Of a stretch of 64,000 bases of DNA, positions 23,831 to 36,817 are shown in pieces (positions within the stretch are counted from its first letter, which is position 1; every line of letters begins with the position of its first letter). The position numbers and the translations under genes are program-made. The notes under the pieces were generated by a model that made no database searches, was not told where the DNA came from, and worked only from the letters and a program-made list of their open reading frames with translations. This DNA comes from Whitmania pigra (Eukaryota; Annelida; Clitellata; Hirudinida; Haemopidae): assembly GCA_021613335.1 (NCBI GenBank), contig JAJTWR010000254.1, forward strand, positions 1,852,001 to 1,916,000, written 5' to 3'.

Positions 23831-24416
23831 TATTATTTCAACACTTGCATCATTTATATGTGTAGTTTAAATAACCTGTTTTTGTGTGTTATTTGTCTTT
23901 TGTTAATGTTCATTAATTAGCCCGGTTAAAAATCCCTTTATAGCTCTCCGAGTACATATTGATATTGGGAGCATATAAAATATATTTATAATTTGAGACA
24001 ATTTTGTTAAATTAAAATATTTATATATATATGGTTAAAAGTATATTAAATTTAATTTTGGAATAGCATTTTGAATGTTTAACAAAAGCGACATTCATTA
24101 TTTGTAACTATCTTAAATGAGACAGATATTCCAAATACGTATATATTATAAATTTTCACTAATTTTTTAAGAATTAAACAAAGTTTTGTGTTGAAATAAG
24201 TTGTTTTATTTTATTTCAACATATACATAATTTATTATTATAATAGGGGGGCGTGGTTTATCTTTGTTTACTAAGGAATGTCTGTATAGATATTAAACTG
24301 CGATTACTCCAGTCTTCATCGAGAAGTCTATTGTTTACAAGTGAAAGCATTTGCTTTGTTTTGGCTTCGTTTGGCGAGTATTTGCTCGCGATTGATTTAG
24401 GTGGAGGATCTGGGGT

Positions 24417-27400
24417 ATGGAGGATATAGGTGACGACACGAACAAATGCGGAAAAATCAAATTAGTATTCAAGAAAAATTTGGTTAATCATCCTTATTAA
24501 TTAAAAGTTTTTGAGTATGGGAGTTTTTAAGTAATAAATATGTTATAAATAATTGAATTATTAAGTCAAAAAATGAAGTGATCATTAGTTATTATATAAA
24601 TATTGTTATTAGTTGTATATTGGTTGTTAGTTAATGAATGACGCTAAACAAAAATATTTTAGGGAGAATGGGAATCATTCATCAAACAGTCAGTATATGA
24701 CAAGGTAAAGAATGTTGATGATGATGATGATGATGATGATGACCTCCAAAATGAAGGTAGGCATTCAAGTGTGCCTGAGTTGCAGAGCTCTGATGAGGAT
24801 ATAGAAATTTCTCAACAGATGAATCTCATGCATGTCACTAGGGGTTTAGATCCTACAAACTCAAATAAAAATAAATCTGAAATCCTGTCAAATTCAGCTT
24901 GTCTCACTAATCAAGCTTTCACGTCACGCATGAAGGCTGTTACCTCCATCAATGGAAACACTGAACGAGAAAGAAACATTAATCTCCTATTAATCAAGCA
25001 AAGCACAGGAGAATTTGATTCACCTTTATTTGAGAGGGATGAACCTCAAGAAAGCACAAAATATAAAGGAAGTAATATCCCTTTTGATCACAGAAAGAAT
25101 GTCTTGGACTCTGAGTTGCCCCTAAATGATATAGAAAGTTTAGATTTAAAGACTGTCAAGTCAGTGGTTGTGGATGATTCCATGCATGCTCCTCTCAATA
25201 AAGGTGAAGACAAAATTTCCATGATGCTACTTAATTCCAAATTGTAAAATTATTCCAGCTTCTAAGAAAAAAAATTATTCATTCAAGAATTTAGTTTTAG
25301 AATCTGTCGAACACCCGACTCTGTACCTCCTGCCCGAATTCAGTGACCCTTCTAACCTTCCTCGACCTCCGAGCCATCCGTCGGTAGGCGAACAAACTAC
25401 TTTGCACCCTTCCTTTCCTGTTATTCAAGTGAGTGTTGTAAATTATTTCTTTAATTAATTCCTGTTTCACAAATGTTCAGTACTTTGTGAACTCTTTGAA
25501 CAGGTTGTAAATTATGAGCATGCTCACAGTAGGTTGATGGAGGAATATTGCTCAAAGCAAATCTGTTGCCTCATCAGAGGTCTGTGCAGAGTCACAAACC
25601 TAAGTGAGTTATGAATCTGTGATCAAAAGTTCTCAAGAAAACATGTGCTGCTCAATTCATGTCGAGCGTTTGTATTATCTTTGCAATTGTCAACATAATA
25701 ACTCCTATGTTTTAACATAACTTCAGTAACATTAACATGTAAATGACATACTTTAAGAGTTGGAAGTATTTTCGACTGCCACGCTGCGTCAGACGTTCGG
25801 AGATTACAACATGGAGATTAGAGTTCAGAAGAAGTTGAGAAATAACAGGAGGAAACTGGCCAATAGAACCTGGAACTTTCAGAGCAAGCCATCTTCCATC
25901 ACCATAAACCAATTTGCCAAGTACCAAGCAATGTCATTTGTAGGTTGTTTGCTTCTTTGTGCTGGTCTTAAGCTCACGGGTTCGTGTCGTTCCAGTTGAA
26001 AGCTTCGTCTGCAAATAACAACTCAAAGTCCTTGTCAAGGTACAAGCCTTGTTTCAATTTGAATTTCTTGAATCACATTTCCTTTAATTCAGAAAGGAAA
26101 TCATTCATTTTGGCACTAATGTTGATCTTTCAAACTTTGAAATCTGGAAGGAACAGCTGCTAGAATTGGAAAAGTTGCCGAATTTTTTAAAGGTTTGGTT
26201 GCATTTATGGTTCAATTGTGCAGTTAAATCATTTTAGTTTTCATGATAGAAATTACTTGTAGGTTCACATGTTGTTTGAACCATATCGACACAATACTTT
26301 TATGATAGCGTAATTTATGTCTCAAGGTTTACTGTCCTGAAATAAACATGTTGAACCACATCGGGCACAACGTTTTGGGTGTGAACACCGTCCAGTTATA
26401 CATGAAGGTTCCAGGTTGCAGAACACCTGGTTCGTGCTATTATAATCATAACTGCTGATGTTGCTGCCACCTTTATCGATGCTCTTTCATTTTTGTTGTT
26501 TAAGGACACCAGGAGAATAACAACTTTAGTGCCATAAACATAAACATTGGACCAGGATCCTGTCAGTGGTTCTGTGTGGCTGACAGTTATTGGGGTGTCA
26601 TTTATGACCTTTGCAAAAAGTTTGCTTTTTTCTTGCTCTTTTTTGTTGGCTTCGATGATTATTTTTAAGATCAATTTCTAGAAGGGGCATCAATTACAGC
26701 AGTGGTTCTTGGTGGCCAGATTTGAAGGACTTGATTAATAACAATGTGCCTGTGTATCAGGTCTTACAGGAACCTGGTGATGTTATTTGGATTGGTCCTG
26801 GTACCATTCATTGGGTTCAATCTATTGTGAGCGTTACTTTTTATGAAGCAATAATCTTTAAAAATTCTGTCATCAAATAGACAACTGCAATGGATCTAGT
26901 TGTCACGATCTTGTAAATTGCACCACTTTTATTAGGGTTGGTGCAACAATGTGGCATGGAACGTTGGACCCATGAGTGAAAGACAGTTCAGGTCTGCCAT
27001 CGAGAGGTACGAGTACAACCGAATCTACCCTCCCTACAAATCAATCGTCCCCATGGTTCAACTATCCTGGAATCTTGCTCATCATTTTCTGAAACAAGAT
27101 TCAAATGCCTGTGTTGACATGTAAGCTCGTTTGATTTTTCTTTTTCATTCTGTAAATTGACCGCCAATTTTCTTGTTAATTCAGAAACTGTGCCGAGAGA
27201 ATATTCCGTGTAATATCAGCCAGTTTGAGGTACTGCAAGGAGATTTTAGTCAGGATTCAAAGACTTGGCAAAAGAAGTGTTAGACAGGACAGACTTCCTT
27301 CAGATTTAGCTCATTACTGTGAAATATGCCTGGTTTGAGCAATTACTATTTATGTTATAAAAGTACAATCTGGTTATTAATTGAGCAAATTGTATTTCAG

Positions 27401-27571
27401 AATGAAGTTTTTAACATCATATTTGCTCATAAAAGCCTAGTCCACTGTTATGCCTGTGCAATTAAAAAGAGTTCATGCCTAAAAGAATTTTATGTCCTTG
27501 AAGAATACAGTTTAGAAGGGTTGCAAAATGTAGTTGATGAATTTGCTCTGAAAATTGTGACGTTTTCTTAA
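24417..27571 (+). CDS. KDM6: KDM6/UTX-type JmjC histone H3K27 demethylase
   Basis: UTX-family enzymes remove methyl groups from H3K27 in the nucleus, using Fe(II) and 2-oxoglutarate. Modelled exons: 24417-24482, 24663-25203, 25259-25428, 25504-25603, 25758-25939, 25996-26039, 26093-26192, 26327-26429, 26505-26619, 26682-26826, 26936-27120, 27185-27332, 27401-27571, giving 690 codons. The JmjC domain is well conserved ([45 protein letters not shown]). Iron ligands are His437 and Glu439 (GHQENNN) and His517 (TIHWVQS). The C-terminal zinc-binding domain has cysteine pairs 629/632 (HYCEIC) and 649/652 (HCYAC). The linker preceding the JmjC domain is also conserved ([17 protein letters not shown]). 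No N-terminal TPR repeats are visible. An Asp-rich run from (GAT)n lies near residue 38. The start is the least certain part: an in-frame TGA lies upstream at 24393, but an AG at 24399-24400 could be an acceptor for missing 5' exons. Confidence 0.92.
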
Positions 27572-28639
27572 GCAATGTGTGGGCAGCTCTTGTTTTGAAG
27601 CAGCAACATTTTGTTTTCAATGGAATTCCCTCACATCTCAGGAGACATGTTTTTAATGAATCTCATTGTTATTGTCGCAAGCATTAGTTTATTAGTCTCG
27701 ACTCAGGTATGCGTGTATCAGCGATGTATTGCCTTATTTAATGACTGGTAACTATTTTTCTATCATGTTTTTGTCAGGAATTTGTGATGTGTGTTGTACT
27801 CATACATACTAACAGAAATTGATTGCATTTTCATCTAAAATATTTTTACTGGGTTCGATGTATTTAAATGTTGATTTAAATAGTACATAGCGCGTAGTGG
27901 ATTTATTCATCAGAACACAAATGAGTAAGCTTTTCTCAGTAAGTGCATTTTCAATTTTACGTCTTTGCACTTATCATGGGATCGCTCGGCTACTAGATTA
28001 GTGTCGATTATTCTAAAGTAGGGGAAGGTGGGAGACAGGCCAAATCGGTCAGAGAGCTTATGTTTGTGGAACAAAATCCGACGCTCAGGATGCAAACGGC
28101 AACCTGTTGGGTTCCTGCTGGGTCTAACCTTATGGGCCCTTGGGACCTTAATGATACATTAACGAACTTATTTCCAGTCTCAAATCAGACATTTCGTCCT
28201 GACGTAACTCGGATATCCATATTTCAAACCGCAAGGGTGTTTGCTGAGGAGGATGAGAAGCAGAAAAGAATAACCTCTAGAAAATTTTTGAGAATCCCTT
28301 ATAAAACTCAACCATCTCACTTCAAAAACATTTGACACTCCAAGAATTTATTATTATACTTCAAAGATTCTTGATAAATATAAATTAATGATTATTACTA
28401 TTTGTGGTGCTGCTTTCAATGTTTTTCAAACGTATGTGTTTGTTACTTACATCATTTGATACGAATGTTCATTTATATATTAAGCTTATTATTTTAGTAT
28501 AAAACTATTTTTTATTTTAACAACTAGACACTTTACGGTTATCGATTTATCAACGATGTAAATTCATAAAAATTGTTACATTATCTTTGTTTACAATAAC
28601 TCTGCAAATTTTCACTGGCGCCAACAGTTACCTTTCAAG
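27572..28639. other. KDM6-SMC2 intergenic region
   Basis: About 1.07 kb between two genes on the same strand. It should hold the KDM6 3' UTR and the SMC2 promoter. A 91-codon open frame at 28060-28335 has no recognisable domain and no support. Confidence 0.45.
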
Positions 28640-31600
28640 ATGTGGATAAAGTCGATCGTTCTCGACGGCTTCAAGTCTTACGCTCAGCGAACTGACATTA
28701 ATGGATTCGATCCTTATTTCAATGCAATTACTGGACTCAATGGAAGTGGAAAGTCAAATATTCTCGATGGAATTTGCTTCTTGTTGGGGATTACGAACTT
28801 AACTCAAGTAATGAGTTTAATGCCCAGTATCAAAACTGAACAAAATTTAAACATCGGCTCTGTTAATCTTTTTTAGGTAAGAGCAGTGAACTTGAATGAG
28901 CTAGTGTATAAAAATGGTCAAGGAGCTGTGACAAAAGCCACTGTAAGCATAACTTTTGATAACACTGATGCGTCACAAAGTCCACCAGGCTTCAGTGAAT
29001 TTGAAGAAATTACTATAACGAGACAAGTAATTGTATTTTCAACCATAATTTGCATACTTAGATTCAGTACAATTTCTGACTTATGTATTTACTGTCTAAA
29101 ATGTAAATACTTTATTCTAAAAGCGATTGATATTTCTGATAGATAGCCATCGGAAACCGGAACAAGTACATGATCAATGGAGTAGCTGCCAACAACACCA
29201 GGGTTCAAGACTTGTTTAGGTCTGTTCAACTGAATGTCAACAATCCTCACTTCCTCATCATGCAGGGCAGGATTACAAAAGTTCTCAACATGAAGCCCCA
29301 GGAGGTTTTTTAAGAACATGTTATTTTAAATTCTTTCTCTTATGGTCAGGGCCTAAAAACCCTTGATTTTAGATTTTGTCAATGATTGAAGAAGCAACTG
29401 GCACAATGATGTATGAAAACAAGAAGGAGATCTCTCAAAAGATGATCGACAAAAAGAATGCCAAGATTCGAGAAATGGATGATGTAACGAATGCTTGATG
29501 ATTGTTTAACTTAACCTTTTTATAAATGTAAAGCATCAACTATTTAATTGTTTAATTTAAACTTTTAATTAATTAATATTTAGTAAATTTATTAATGAAA
29601 TTATAAATGTTTTTGATTGTTGTTTGCTTCAACAATCAGCTCTTGAACGAAGACATCATCCCGAGGTTGACAAAGTACAAAGAGGAACGAGCCTCGTTCC
29701 TCGAGTACCAGAAGATCATCAGGGAACTCGAACACCTGAACAAGTTCTACGTTGCATTCAGATACTTCTGCTGTGAGGTTAGCTGTCGCCATTTTATGCA
29801 TTGCAAGAGGAATTTTGTTGGTACTTGTGTTTGACTTTCGTTTCTGAATGTGCTAAGATTACTATCATTTTCAATTTAATCATTTTTATTGAATTAGTTA
29901 GTAATTGTTTTTTCAGGAATCAAGGAAAAAGTTTTCTGGTGATATGCAAAGCTTGCAAGAACAAGTTGCCAAGTTTAAGGAAGACATTGTTGCTGGGGAC
30001 AAGCAAATCAAAGAACTCAATGTGAAACTTAAAGAAATCCAAGACAAACAGGGAAAGGTGAGAAATTAAATCTTATTATTAACAAAATATCACAATTATT
30101 ATTTATTAAATTTAATTTTAACTTATTAAATGTTGCACTCGATGATCTCCTAGGAAATGGAAGCCGCTTTGAAAGTTCAGCAGGAAAAGTTGGAAGAGGC
30201 CTCGAGTGCCGAAACGATCGTGACGAGTTTGATGAACGCCAGGAACAACTCGCTCAAGTCCGAATGCCACAAATTGCACGAGATGGAGAAGCAGTTGGCC
30301 GAGGTCTCCGACATTTCATATCGTTTTCATGCTTTTTATACTTCAGCTAATAAACACTGATAACGATTGGTACGAACGTCCGATTACAAATGTCTATGGG
30401 GTAATTCGTCCCCAACTTAATAATTGCATTTATTTACCGTTCCATTTACCTTCGAAGGAGAGAAACACGTTGGCACTAAAAAAAAGTGAATGTCAAAAAG
30501 CTGGTATTGAGTTGAAGAAGCTGCAAGAAAAGAATGAAAAAGATAAAGTGGCTCATGCAGAGGCCGTGAGGCATCTTCAGGCCGTCAGGGTCGGCATGGC
30601 GACGAGCAGCGAAGGAAAGGATGCCAGCGTCGACGAACAGTTGAGAGGCACGTGACTTTCGAGTGAAATTGAATTTTTAATTACATTCTTATAGTTTCAA
30701 TTCAAAATAATGTTCTATGTTAACATCTTTGCAGCTGCCAAAATAGCCTTTAGTTCTGCAGAAACTGGATACAAGGAAGCTGAAATAAGGTTGTGTATGT
30801 CGACATGATGGTGCATTTCTGACTTTATGCTTCTGCAGTGTTGAATGCAGAACATGTTTTAAGCCAAGTGTTACTGAGTTAAAGTTCTTGATTGTTTGAA
30901 GATTGAAACACTGCAAAGAAGAACTGAATGCCAAGATGCAGGCCAGGAAGCGTGACGAGAACAGTTACAAGGCCGACGAAGAGAAGTGTGAACGACTGCA
31001 GAAGCACATTGATAAGTTGGAAGTGAGTTGTTGTAGTTGTTTGAAACGTTGGAGGTGAATTGTTGTATTTGTTTGATACGTTAAAGTTGCAACACTTTCG
31101 TTCAGGAGGAACTGAAGAAATTGAATTATGAAGAAAACTCTGAAGAAAGACTTCTCGAGGAACGAAGACAAGTGGATTCGAAGGCAGTGAAATTAAAAGA
31201 CAGACTGGACAACCTCCAAGCAAGGTCATTTTTGTGTAAATAGATTTGTTTAATCTGGATTACATTTAATATGAATATAATAATATAAAATTTAGTTTAT
31301 TTTATTTTCAAAGTTGTTATTGTTTATTTACTATCATTATTTTGCAGATTTCACCAACTGCAATTCGACTACGATGATCCAGAGCCAAACTTTAACAGGA
31401 GGTCAGTCAAAGGGCTGGTAGCAGCGCTTATGGAAGTCAAGGATTCAAAAAATGCCACCGCTTTGGAGGTTGTGGCAGGAGGGAAAGTGAGTGTTCAATA
31501 ATGATCTTTGTTATTTTGTTTTTGTTATTGCTCATCAATGGTTTCCTTGGTAACAGTTGTACCAGGTTGTTGTGGATACAGAGGTAACAAGCAAGAAGAT

Positions 31601-34600
31601 TTTAGACAGAGGACGACTCAAGAAGAGGGTGACTATAATTCCGCTGAACAAAATATCGGGAAGTCGGATTCCCGACCATGTTGTCAGAATGGCGGAGTCA
31701 TTGGTGAGTGAATGGTTTTGAGTTTCATTAATAATTGCAACATCAAATGTAATATTTATATTTTGTCATCAATTGTTTTTGTTGAGTCATTATGTTGTCT
31801 AATTCATGTCCTTATTAGTATTATAAACAGTGATTTATTTGTTCTCTGATTGTATGTCTTGAGTTTCTGTCTTAAATTGTAGCTATTTAGTATTTTTGTT
31901 ATTGAGTACATTTTTTAGGTCATAATGCTTTACTTGTTACTTTGCTTAAACTCAGCGTGCTATTTGTTCATGGAAGAAACTCTGATGTTATTACTCTACA
32001 TTATTTGAAAAATAATTAATTAAATGGATTAATTTAAGGTTGGAAGAGAAAATGTGAACACTGCACTGTCATTGGTGGGTTACGATGCCGAGGTCGAAGC
32101 GGCCATGGTTTTTGTGTTCGGGGAGAGTTTTGTGTGCGTGAACATAGACTCGGCAAAGAGGGTGACCTTCCACGAAAGAATAAAAAGGAAGTCTGTCACT
32201 GTCGCAGGAGACTCTTTTGACCCTAGAGGTCTTGCTTCGGGAGGTTCGTGAGGCCGCAGGTCATTTGTTAATAAAATGTTTAATTAATATTATTGAAATT
32301 ATATTTTAATTTGTTTATTCGATGTATTGACGAGGTGTAACAACGTTCTTTAGGATCTCGAGTTCAATCGGACAGCATTCTGTTGAAGGTTGGCGAACTG
32401 AGAGAAGTGAAGTCTGCTTACTTAGCCACGTCGCAACAACTCGTTCAATTGAAATCTCAGCATAAAAACTTGCAAGAAATGGCTGCCAGGTTATTGTTTT
32501 TATTCTTTTTCGTTATATTTAAAAGAATGTATGGCAACAGTTTTATTATAATATCAATATCATGTCTATTATTCATTAGATGAGGTTGTCAAATAGTAAC
32601 ATTTCTAGTGAAATTACAGATGGCAGAACTTGGTTCAACAACTGGATTTGAAGAGGAGTGAATTGCAAATGTTGAAAGATAAGCTTAAGAACAGTGCTCA
32701 TGGTCAGCATCTGGTGGAAATTGAAGAGCTTAAGACTACAATTGGTGAGATTCTCTTCTGAACTTAAGAGATTAATATTTAAAAAATGACATTAAATTAG
32801 AGTTAAATGATTAATGATATAAAATGATATTGCATCAGCACACGTCGTGTTACCTTAGAATTCTTAACAAATGTGTATTCATAAAGACTTTATTATCATT
32901 TTTTTAAGAAACCTTGCAAGAACAACTGAAAGAGTCCTTGGAAGCAAAGGAAAAGTACTGCAGACGTGCAGAAGAGTTGGAGGAGATGTTGAAGAACAAG
33001 GATGCTGTTATGGAGAGGGAGGTTAAGAGGGCAGAGGGTGATCTTCAGTCTGCTAAGAATGAGTTTGAGGCTTCAAGCTTGAGGTTGAAAAACAAGGAAC
33101 AGGTTGATGTCCATAATGATTCTCCTCATCCTTTGTCTTTACTTTTGAATTGCATTAAATATTTAATAGATTAAATTCTTGATGTTTATGTTGGTAGGAG
33201 TACAACAACCTTAAGTTGGAGTTTGGTGAGTTTGAGAAAGAACTAGATGAACTTTCACACCAGTTGGAAGTGCAAAAGGAGGTCATCGACGACCTCAAGA
33301 AACAAATCACGGACCAGGAGAAAGAGTGGAATGCAGCCAAGGTTTGTCATGTTTTTCGTGTTTGGTGTTCAAAATGCGGCTCATCCGAATTTATTCGCAG
33401 GAAAAAGTGGCAATTTGTCAGGAAAGTGTAAACCATCAGAAAGAATTGCTGAAGGTATTCAAAATGTCTCTTTCGAGCAAATTTTAAAAATTAGTTATCC
33501 ATGACCAGCCACATTTATGTAATTAAAGATATAACACTAACACTGAACGACTTTTCGCAGCTATCTTGATGTCCTATAACAGTTCTCAGTCAATTTAAAC
33601 ATGCTGATTTTGAATAGTTTTTCTGTCATAATATGTGTACAATATAAATTTTAAGTTACTTACAGTCATACTTAAGCAAATAAAAACCTTTGTTTGACAA
33701 TATCTTTGACCTGGTAGAGCAGAATTTGAAATCACCATCATAAACTGCTTAAGAAAAAGTTAATGATATCTTTATCTTGTTTTACAGTGTATTAAGTAAA
33801 GTGTGAAATATTTGTTATTGCAGAACTGTAATTCACTGGTGGAGAAGAACCACAGAGAGCAGCAGGACATAATTTCACACAAGAATGATTTGCAGTTGCA
33901 GATTGTTGAGCTCAAACATAAAATGGAGCAACTCAAGCAGGACTCTAAAGACACAATGGATCAGGTATTTGAACTTAAAAACATATTTTGTGCTACTGTT
34001 GAAAGCCAAATCATGAAGATTTGTTCTGAAGTTTGAAGAACTGATTTCCGAGAACCCGTGGATCAACGAGGAAAAGAAATATTTCAATCAGCCGAACACC
34101 TCGTACGATTTCAAAGCCAGGAATCCAACGGAAACATTGAAGAAAATTCACAAACTAAAAAGCATGAAGGACAAGTTATCAAAGAATGTCAACATGAGGG
34201 TCATGAGCATGCTCAGCGAATCAGAGGCTCAGGTGACTCTCTAGCTATTAAAATTACGTTAAAAGTTAATTAACTATTGCATTGCAACATCTAATTATGC
34301 TTAGCTGCTCATGCTTTTGTTACTTAAGACTTTTTAATGACTTGCAAACAAGTTTAAGATTATGCATTTAAGAACGGATATGAAGTACCATATGATTATA
34401 CGAGCTTATTACATACGAATACTAAAACAGGACAGTTTAACTTTGCAAACTCCTGAGATCACTTAAATGCAGCAAATATTCACTATTTTTTAAATTTATT
34501 TTCAAAAGTACAATGAAGTCTCTGAGAAAAAGCAATCTCTTATCAAAGACAAGAACAAGATCCAGCTCCTTATGGACAAATTAGATGAGAAAAAGAACAG

Positions 34601-35513
34601 GGCTGTCAAAGAGGCTTATATCCAAGTCAATAAGGTAGTGTGAAACCATCCTCTCATCTTTTTATCTATAAGACATGCTTAGTTCATAAAAATTGTGGTT
34701 TCAATAACCTGAAGGTTCTCTTAAATAGCTTCACCATTTAATACCTTTAATGCGGAGATTGATTTTAGCACCATTATTATCCCCAGGATTTTGGTTCGAT
34801 ATTTTCATCTTTACTGCCTGGAGCATCTGCAAAGCTCATTCCCTCGGAAGGTGATTCCATACTTAGTGGAGTGGAGTTTAAAGTTGGATTTGGAGGTGTT
34901 TGGAAGGAGTCATTAAGTGAACTTTCAGGAGGGCAAAGGTCTTAATTTGAATTTTTGAATAATTCTGAACCTCACAATTTTATTATAAGGCTTATTATAA
35001 AATTGTTGTTTCACTTAAAGGTCGCTTGTTGCCCTATCACTGATCCTGGCCATGCTGCTTTTCAAACCAGCACCTCTGTACATCCTCGACGAGGTCGATG
35101 CTGCCCTAGATCTCTCGCACACCCAGAACATCGGACACATGCTGAGAACTCACTTCAAGCATTCCCAAGTTGGCATCTTGTTGTTTATTAACTCTGTTAT
35201 GAAGCCTGATGCAAAAATCAATGTTTTTAAAGCTCATAACCATCTTAGATACTGGTGCATTTATTTTTGTTTTAACTTGTGTGAATTATTGCGTCACTTA
35301 ACATTATTTGAATCTCTGTTAGTATTGATGACAACATCTTTCTTTTTGTAGTTCATTGTGGTCTCTCTCAAAGATGGAATGTTCAACAACGCGAATGTTT
35401 TATTCAAAACAAAGTTCATAGATGGAGTCTCCACGGTTGCCAGGTACTCGCAGAGACAAATCGGACAAGACTCGAAGCAGGAGCAGTCACGTAAAAGGAA
35501 GAAAGTTGCTTGA
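28640..35513 (+). CDS. SMC2: condensin core ATPase SMC2
   Basis: SMC2 pairs with SMC4 in condensin I and II to compact mitotic chromosomes. Twenty-five exons: 28640-28807, 28877-29026, 29143-29304, 29373-29483, 29640-29777, 29917-30057, 30154-30303, 30458-30647, 30735-30789, 30902-31022, 31106-31224, 31348-31486, 31557-31703, 32039-32243, 32354-32489, 32620-32744, 32909-33102, 33198-33341, 33401-33454, 33824-33964, 34032-34232, 34509-34634, 34787-34938, 35021-35168, 35352-35513. They total 1193 codons (human 1197 aa). Visible parts are the N-terminus [18 protein letters not shown], Walker [10 protein letters not shown] at residues 32-40, the first coiled coil, the hinge (SRIPDHVV to GLASGGSR), the second coiled coil, the signature LSGGQRS and Walker [12 protein letters not shown]. 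The intron after 30647 starts with GC. The gene looks intact. Confidence 0.97.
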
Positions 35514-35562
35514 AACTTCCACCGAACTATCAATTTTAATTCCTAGATTGCCATAGTATAAG

Positions 35563-35568
35563 AATAAA
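35563..35568 (+). terminator. SMC2 polyadenylation signal AATAAA
   Basis: An AATAAA hexamer lies 50 bases beyond the SMC2 stop codon, in the short gap before the convergent synaptogyrin gene. Confidence 0.55.
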
Positions 35569-35839
35569 ACAGAACAAAAATAATTAACTTGTTGTAAGCA
35601 CATGTAGCCAGGCAAGACTAGTGTCTTGAACATTGATAACAATGTTTTCAACAAAAATAAACCGACCCACGTAAAACAAAGTCTTGAGTTGATTAGAGCA
35701 AACATCTAACACTCTCATGGAATCCTCTGTGCCCCTTGGTCTGACCCAGTTTGGTAGAAGTCTGACCTACTTTGGTATGAACCTGAGTTATGATGATTTA
35801 ATGGTTACTAAATACTCTAGTGTTAGCTATTAAGGCTCT

Positions 35840-36817
35840 CTAAGACTTACTCTGACTTTGGTAAGCCTCCCCGAAGGCTGGAGGGTCGTTGGCGGGCAAA
35901 AAGTCTTCGAGCGAACCTCTTCTATATTTAGCCACTGCCAAAACTGTCAGTGCTAGCTGAAATGTGTTTCAATTACATTAACTGAAGATGCAGTTTGTTG
36001 TGGAACCTCGCAAAGATGTTGCACGAACTCACAAAAACAAATATAGAGAAGAATGAGAAGGCAATGGCAGCTTGGGCATTGCTGATGCTGTATATTTCCT
36101 TTTTCTCCTGCCTCCTCCAGGTGTCAGACAAAAAACAGAAACAAACGAACCACAGGAAAGTCCAAACACCTTTGTAATGTCAAGAGAACATGATACATTC
36201 TCTTAGATACATGCTAAAACTGCTTATCTTTAATTCGAAATTTGCAATTTGTGAAATGACTTTTAGTGATGTTAATGCACCACATGGGTAGAGGACTAAT
36301 CCAAACAAACCAAGAAATGAAATTTCTGAGATCACTACGTATCTTCTGTTGTCGAGATTGATGATGCTCTCAAAGAGGGCATCCAGCACTACAAAGGCTA
36401 CCAAGCCCATGAATGCCACAATCCCCACTGCTGTACCATAACCACAGGCCCCGGGATTGACGTACGGACACGAGTAGCCGTTGACATTGGTGGCAATGCA
36501 GCCAAAGACCACAATAGCAAATATCTATAGTAAACAATTGTAAATTCATAATCGTACATTTTCACACTAACGGTATAATTTAAATCGTTACCTTTAAAAG
36601 AAATGTTTTTCATGCTAAATATTTGCTAATGTGTATTTATTGCTTATATTATTTATTGTTAAATGCCAAAATATCTCAGTTAGTGGTACAATCTGAGGCT
36701 AAACAAACTTACACTCCCTACAATCTTTAGAATCACGGCAGGCTTGCGAAGGAATAAAAAGAGATCAAATTCCCCACCGTCAATAGGTCCGTAATAATAG
36801 CCGGTCCTAGATTCCAT
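35840..36817 (-). CDS. SYNGR: synaptogyrin family protein
   Basis: Synaptogyrins are four-pass MARVEL-domain proteins of synaptic and other transport vesicles. Four exons on the minus strand: 36817-36713, 36524-36311, 36169-36033, 35956-35840, totalling 191 codons (190 aa). The start MESRTGYYYGPIDGGEFDLF precedes helix 1 (IFAIVVFGCIATNV). Helix 2 follows the motif ACGYGTAVGIVAF. The stretch RRYVVISEISF then leads to helix 3 (GVWTFLWFVCFCFL), and NAQAAIAFSFFSIF opens helix 4. After it, VAKYRRGSLEDF starts the cytoplasmic tail, matching the RYK-G-DDF pattern of synaptogyrins. The length is in the normal range. The gene is convergent with SMC2, whose coding end lies 326 bases away. Confidence 0.94.

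Larger units (their letters stand above)
18460..24313. mobile_element. 5.85-kb foldback-type element with satellite arms
   Basis: The element is bounded by inverted ends ACTGGAGTAATCGCAG (left) and CTGCGATTACTCCAGT (right), which match for at least 80 bases. Identical 9-base target duplications CTTCATCGA flank it at 18451-18459 and 24314-24322. Each arm has an outer non-repetitive segment of about 485 bases (18460-18944 and 23831-24313) followed by tandem arrays of a ~127-base unit, about 13 copies left and 6 right in inverted orientation. The core (about 20560-23110) has no transposase-like frame. Long inverted repeats with internal tandem repeats are typical of foldback elements, and 9-base duplications occur in foldback and Mutator-like elements. 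The element is non-autonomous. Confidence 0.88.

Noticed and set aside
28060..28335. 91-codon frame as a gene upstream of SMC2
   Set aside because: No domain or splice context; it overlaps the probable SMC2 promoter.
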